Assembly: GCF_041296385.1 (NCBI RefSeq)
Contig: NW_027184084.1
Span: 1,426,001-1,490,000, forward strand
Direction: 5' to 3'
From: Aphelocoma coerulescens
Taxonomy: Eukaryota; Chordata; Aves; Passeriformes; Corvidae
DNA length: 64,000 nt
A program made the position numbers and the translations under genes. This document shows, one piece after another, positions 61,401 to 64,000 of this stretch. Below the pieces are notes generated by a model that was given only the letters and a program-made list of their open reading frames with translations, searched no databases and had not been told where the DNA came from. Every line of letters begins with the position of its first letter. Position 1 is the first letter of the stretch.

Positions 61401-62053
61401 TGTACCGGTTTGGCCAAATTTAGAAATATATCCTCTGAGAGAAGGCACAACCACCCCTCCCCCACCAGGTTCGGGAAAAAAAAAAAAATAAATTTTCCTC
61501 TAAGGAAAGTGAAGAAGATAAAACTATTTATTTAACAAACACACAGGAAAGGAAAATGAGGTGAAATGGTAAAATCTTTCGCTGTGGAGGAAAAACCTGG
61601 GATAGCGTTAGAGTCCTCCCTTTGGTCTCCTCGGAGGTGGGGCTTGGCCCAGGGCCAGGCCCTCTGTGCCCGATGAAAAGTCCTCCCAATGTGCTCTGAG
61701 GTTGAAAGCAGTCCAGTAGAAAAGGGAGAAAATCCGGAATTCCAGAGAAGGAAAAGCAAAGTCCAACTCTCAGTCTCTCTCTCCGGAGAACAAGAAACTG
61801 AAACAACTGGCCAAAAGCTGACTGGAAAACAGCAAGCCGGGTGCTTCCTCGCTCCCCTGCCGTGGCTGGGAAGAAAAAAAAACCCTGCTATCTTTATGTG
61901 ACCTTGAACAAGCTGCAAACTGCTTTGAGAAAGTTCTGCTCAGTTTTTTCTTCTCCCTCTCAGGCTCAGTTTAGAGGCACAGAAAGGCACAAAAATTAAT
62001 TTCTGGGCATAGGCAGCGATATGGGATACACATCATAAGGTCACCCCAAGACA
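61401..62053 (-). repeat. ERVL#4 3' LTR (family A)
   Basis: On the minus strand TGTCTTGGGGTGACC to GGCCAAACCGGTACA, 653 bp, matching the solo LTRs at 763-1408 and 39082-39731. It is preceded by GGGATAAGGGGTGGAA (62054-62069), a polypurine tract. It follows an ERVL integrase, which ties family A LTRs to ERVL-like elements. The other end of the provirus is outside the window. Confidence 0.85.
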
Positions 62054-62199
62054 TTCCACCCCTTATCCCATATTGTTGGCTCAATGCCCAAACTAAGATA
62101 TTCTAATTCTACACACACATTAATACATATATATGTATACACAGCTATATACGAATAGTGACAGTGACAATCAGCAAGCAGGGGTATACAAGCATTTCA

Positions 62200-63590
62200 C
62201 ACAACAATCAGATCTCCCTGTGGTACACAACGTGTTGTTCCGTCTTTCTGCATTACCCATCACGTGCAACCAGGTCCCTGAGCAAAGACAACCCCACGGG
62301 TGGGTTTGTCTGTACTCGAGGCAGAATTTATCCACACAGGCTTTCCTAACAGACCTCTGACATGCACTACAGGGACCTTATCTCCATCTGTTGTATGCAG
62401 GGATTCAGATTGGGCTGGACCAGCTCTATTGGTGGAACCTCGGGTGTTAACTAACCAGGTGGCCTTTGCTAGATGCTGTTCCCAATTTTTGAAAGTTCCC
62501 CCACCCAGTGCCTTCAGAGTGGTTTTCAACAATCCATTGCACCGTTCCACTTTGCCTGCAGCTGGTGCATGGTAAGGGATGTGGTACACCCACTCAATGC
62601 CATGTTCTCTAGCCCAGGTGTTAATAAGGCTGTTCTTAAAATGAGTCCCATTGTCAGATTCAATTCTCTCAGGGGTACCATGCCTCCAAAGGACTTGCTT
62701 TTCGAGGCCCAGGATGGTGTTCCGGGCAGTAGCATGAGGCACAGGGTAGGTCTCCAGCCATCCAGTGGTGGCTTCTACCATTGTGAGCACATGGCGCTTG
62801 CCTTGGCGGGTTTGAGGCAGTGTGATGCAATCAATTTGCCAGGCCTCCCCATACTTGTATTTGGACCATCGCCCACCATACCACAGGGGCTTCACCCACT
62901 TGGCCTGCTTGATCGCAGCGCATGTCTCACAATCATGGATGACCTGGGAGATACTGTCCATGGTCAGATCCACCCCTCGGTCTCGTGCCCACTTATAGGT
63001 GGCATCTCTGCCCTGATGGCCTGAGGCATCATGGGCCCATCGAGCTAGGAACAACTCTCCCTTGTGTTTCCAGTCCAAGTCTACCTGTGACACCTCTATC
63101 TTTGCAGCCTGATCTACCTGCCTGTTGTTTTGGTGTTCTTCATTAGCCCTACTCTTGGGGACATGGGCATCTACATGGCGGACTTTCACAACCAGCTTTC
63201 TTACTCGGGCAGCAATGTTTTTCCACTCTTCAGCAGCCCAGATTGGTTTTCCCCTACGCTGCCAATTAGCTTTTCCCCACTTTTCTAACCATCCCCACAG
63301 AGCATTGGCTACCATCCATGAATCAGTGTAGAGGTGAAGCTTTGGCCACTTCTCCCTTTCAGCAATGTCCAGGGCTAGTTGAACAGCTTTGAGTTCAGCG
63401 AGTTGGCTTGATCCACCTTCTCCTTCAGTAGCTTCGGCAACCCGTCGTGTGGGACTCCATACGGCTGCTTTCCAGTTTTGTTTCATCCCTCTGATGCGAC
63501 AAGAACCGTCGGTGAAAAGAGCGTAGCGTGTGTCTTCTGATGGCAGTTGGTTGTACAGTGGAGCTTCTTCAGCACGTGTCACTTGTTCTT
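62200..63590 (-). CDS. pol: ERVL#4 RNase H and integrase (440 codons open)
   Basis: RNase H: YALFTDGSCRIRG, AELKAVQLALD, LYTDSWMVANALWGWL and VRHVDAHVPKSRANEEH. Integrase: zinc domain HDASGHQGRDATYKWA with CETCAAIKQ, and core WQIDCITLP (Asp), RIESDNGTHFKNS (Asp) and HAPAAGKVERCNG (Glu). C-terminal KVPVVHVRGLLGK and FAQGPGCT, ending at a stop at 62260 with short residual similarity beyond. It is the best-preserved ERVL integrase in the window, with all catalytic residues present. Confidence 0.85.
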
Positions 63591-64000
63591 CTTCATCAGC
63601 GAGACCAAAGTTTTACCTTCTGGCCAGTTTGTGATTATTTCCAAAATCCCAGGGCGATTCAGTTTTCCGATACAGGCGCGCTGCGTGATGAGAGCAATCC
63701 ATTTTCTCCATGTGGCATTGGTGGCGTGGTGGGTAGAGGGAACCTCTGCTTTGAACATCCACCCTAGCACCGGTAGCCGGGGTGCCAGGAGGAGTTGTGC
63801 CTCAGTTCCAATTACCTCTGAGGCGGCTTGGACTCCTTCATAGGCTGCCAAGATTTCCTTCTCTGTGGGAGTGTAGTTGGCTTCAGACCCTCTGTAGCTT
63901 CGGCTCCAGAACCCCAGTGGTCGACCTCGAGTCTCACCAGACACCTTCTGCCAGAGGCTCCAGGACAGGCCATGGCTCCCGGCTGCAGAGTAGAGCACGT
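63579..64000 (-). pseudogene. pol: ERVL#4 RT connection (runs off the window)
   Basis: The minus strand reads NGLSWSLW-type connection text (AAGSHGLSWSLWQKVSGET), RPLGFWSRSYRGSEANYTP and TEKEILAAYEGVQAASEV, as in ERVL#2 and ERVL#3. The frame changes near 63590 where it joins RNase H, an apparent small indel. The RT palm and beyond lie to the right of the window. Confidence 0.78.

Noticed and set aside
1..64000. CRISPR arrays, operons, tRNA or rRNA genes
   Set aside because: None seen. The content is eukaryotic ERV sequence; the repeats are LTRs or minisatellite, and tRNA-like signals are primer-binding sites only.

Overview
This window looks like repeat-saturated avian nuclear DNA. Almost all of it is nested endogenous retroviruses (ERVs) and solo LTRs, and no convincing host gene is visible. 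A bird is inferred from three things seen here: an alpharetrovirus-type Env (59.5-60.9 kb), several related env-less ERVL-like (class III-type) proviruses with lysine-tRNA-like primer sites, and class II elements of the kind common in birds. The density and depth of nesting suggest heterochromatin or a W chromosome. That placement is inference.

Layout. 0-7 kb: a broken minus-strand class I-like ERV (env leader, integrase, RNase H, RT) cut by several LTRs. 7-8.3 kb: ERVL fragment (ERVL#1). 8.3-9.3 kb: LTR material ending in the 3' LTR of a minus-strand class II element (K2). 9.3-25.7 kb: K2, whose env is split by a minus-strand ERVL provirus (ERVL#2, 10.4-24.0 kb). ERVL#2 is itself split by a plus-strand class II provirus ('beta', 14422-21976, duplication CTAAT). 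25.7-44 kb: a small element J, then K1, a long minus-strand class II ERV (3' LTR at 26.0 kb, gag start at 43.6 kb). K1 carries a complete ERVL provirus (ERVL#3, 26739-33694, duplication GGCCT) in env, plus four LTR insertions. 44-54.5 kb: an alpharetrovirus-like env fragment split by a young plus-strand provirus ('gamma', 45121-54410, duplication ATAG). 54.5-59 kb: AT-rich DNA with degenerate repeats and LTR-like stretches. 59-61.4 kb: the 3' half of an alpharetrovirus-like element with an uninterrupted env. 61.4-64 kb: the 3' part of ERVL#4, minus strand, running off the window.

The gamma provirus is the most interesting item. Its two LTRs read as identical apart from one extra 30-bp repeat in the 5' LTR. 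Pol is one uninterrupted frame, reached from gag through a UGA-CUAG stop (a leaky-stop context). Its Env has three tandem immunoglobulin-like domains at the N-terminus of the surface subunit, a CX9CC motif in place of CX6CC, and a PPPAY motif at the end of the cytoplasmic tail, while its Gag shows no PPxY or PTAP. Env is broken by a single in-frame TAG and gag by one frame change. The beta provirus has three tandem copies of its primer-binding site and a canonical A AAA AAC gag-pro frameshift site.

All homology statements come from reading motifs by eye; no database search was run. LTR family letters (A, B, C and so on) are local labels.
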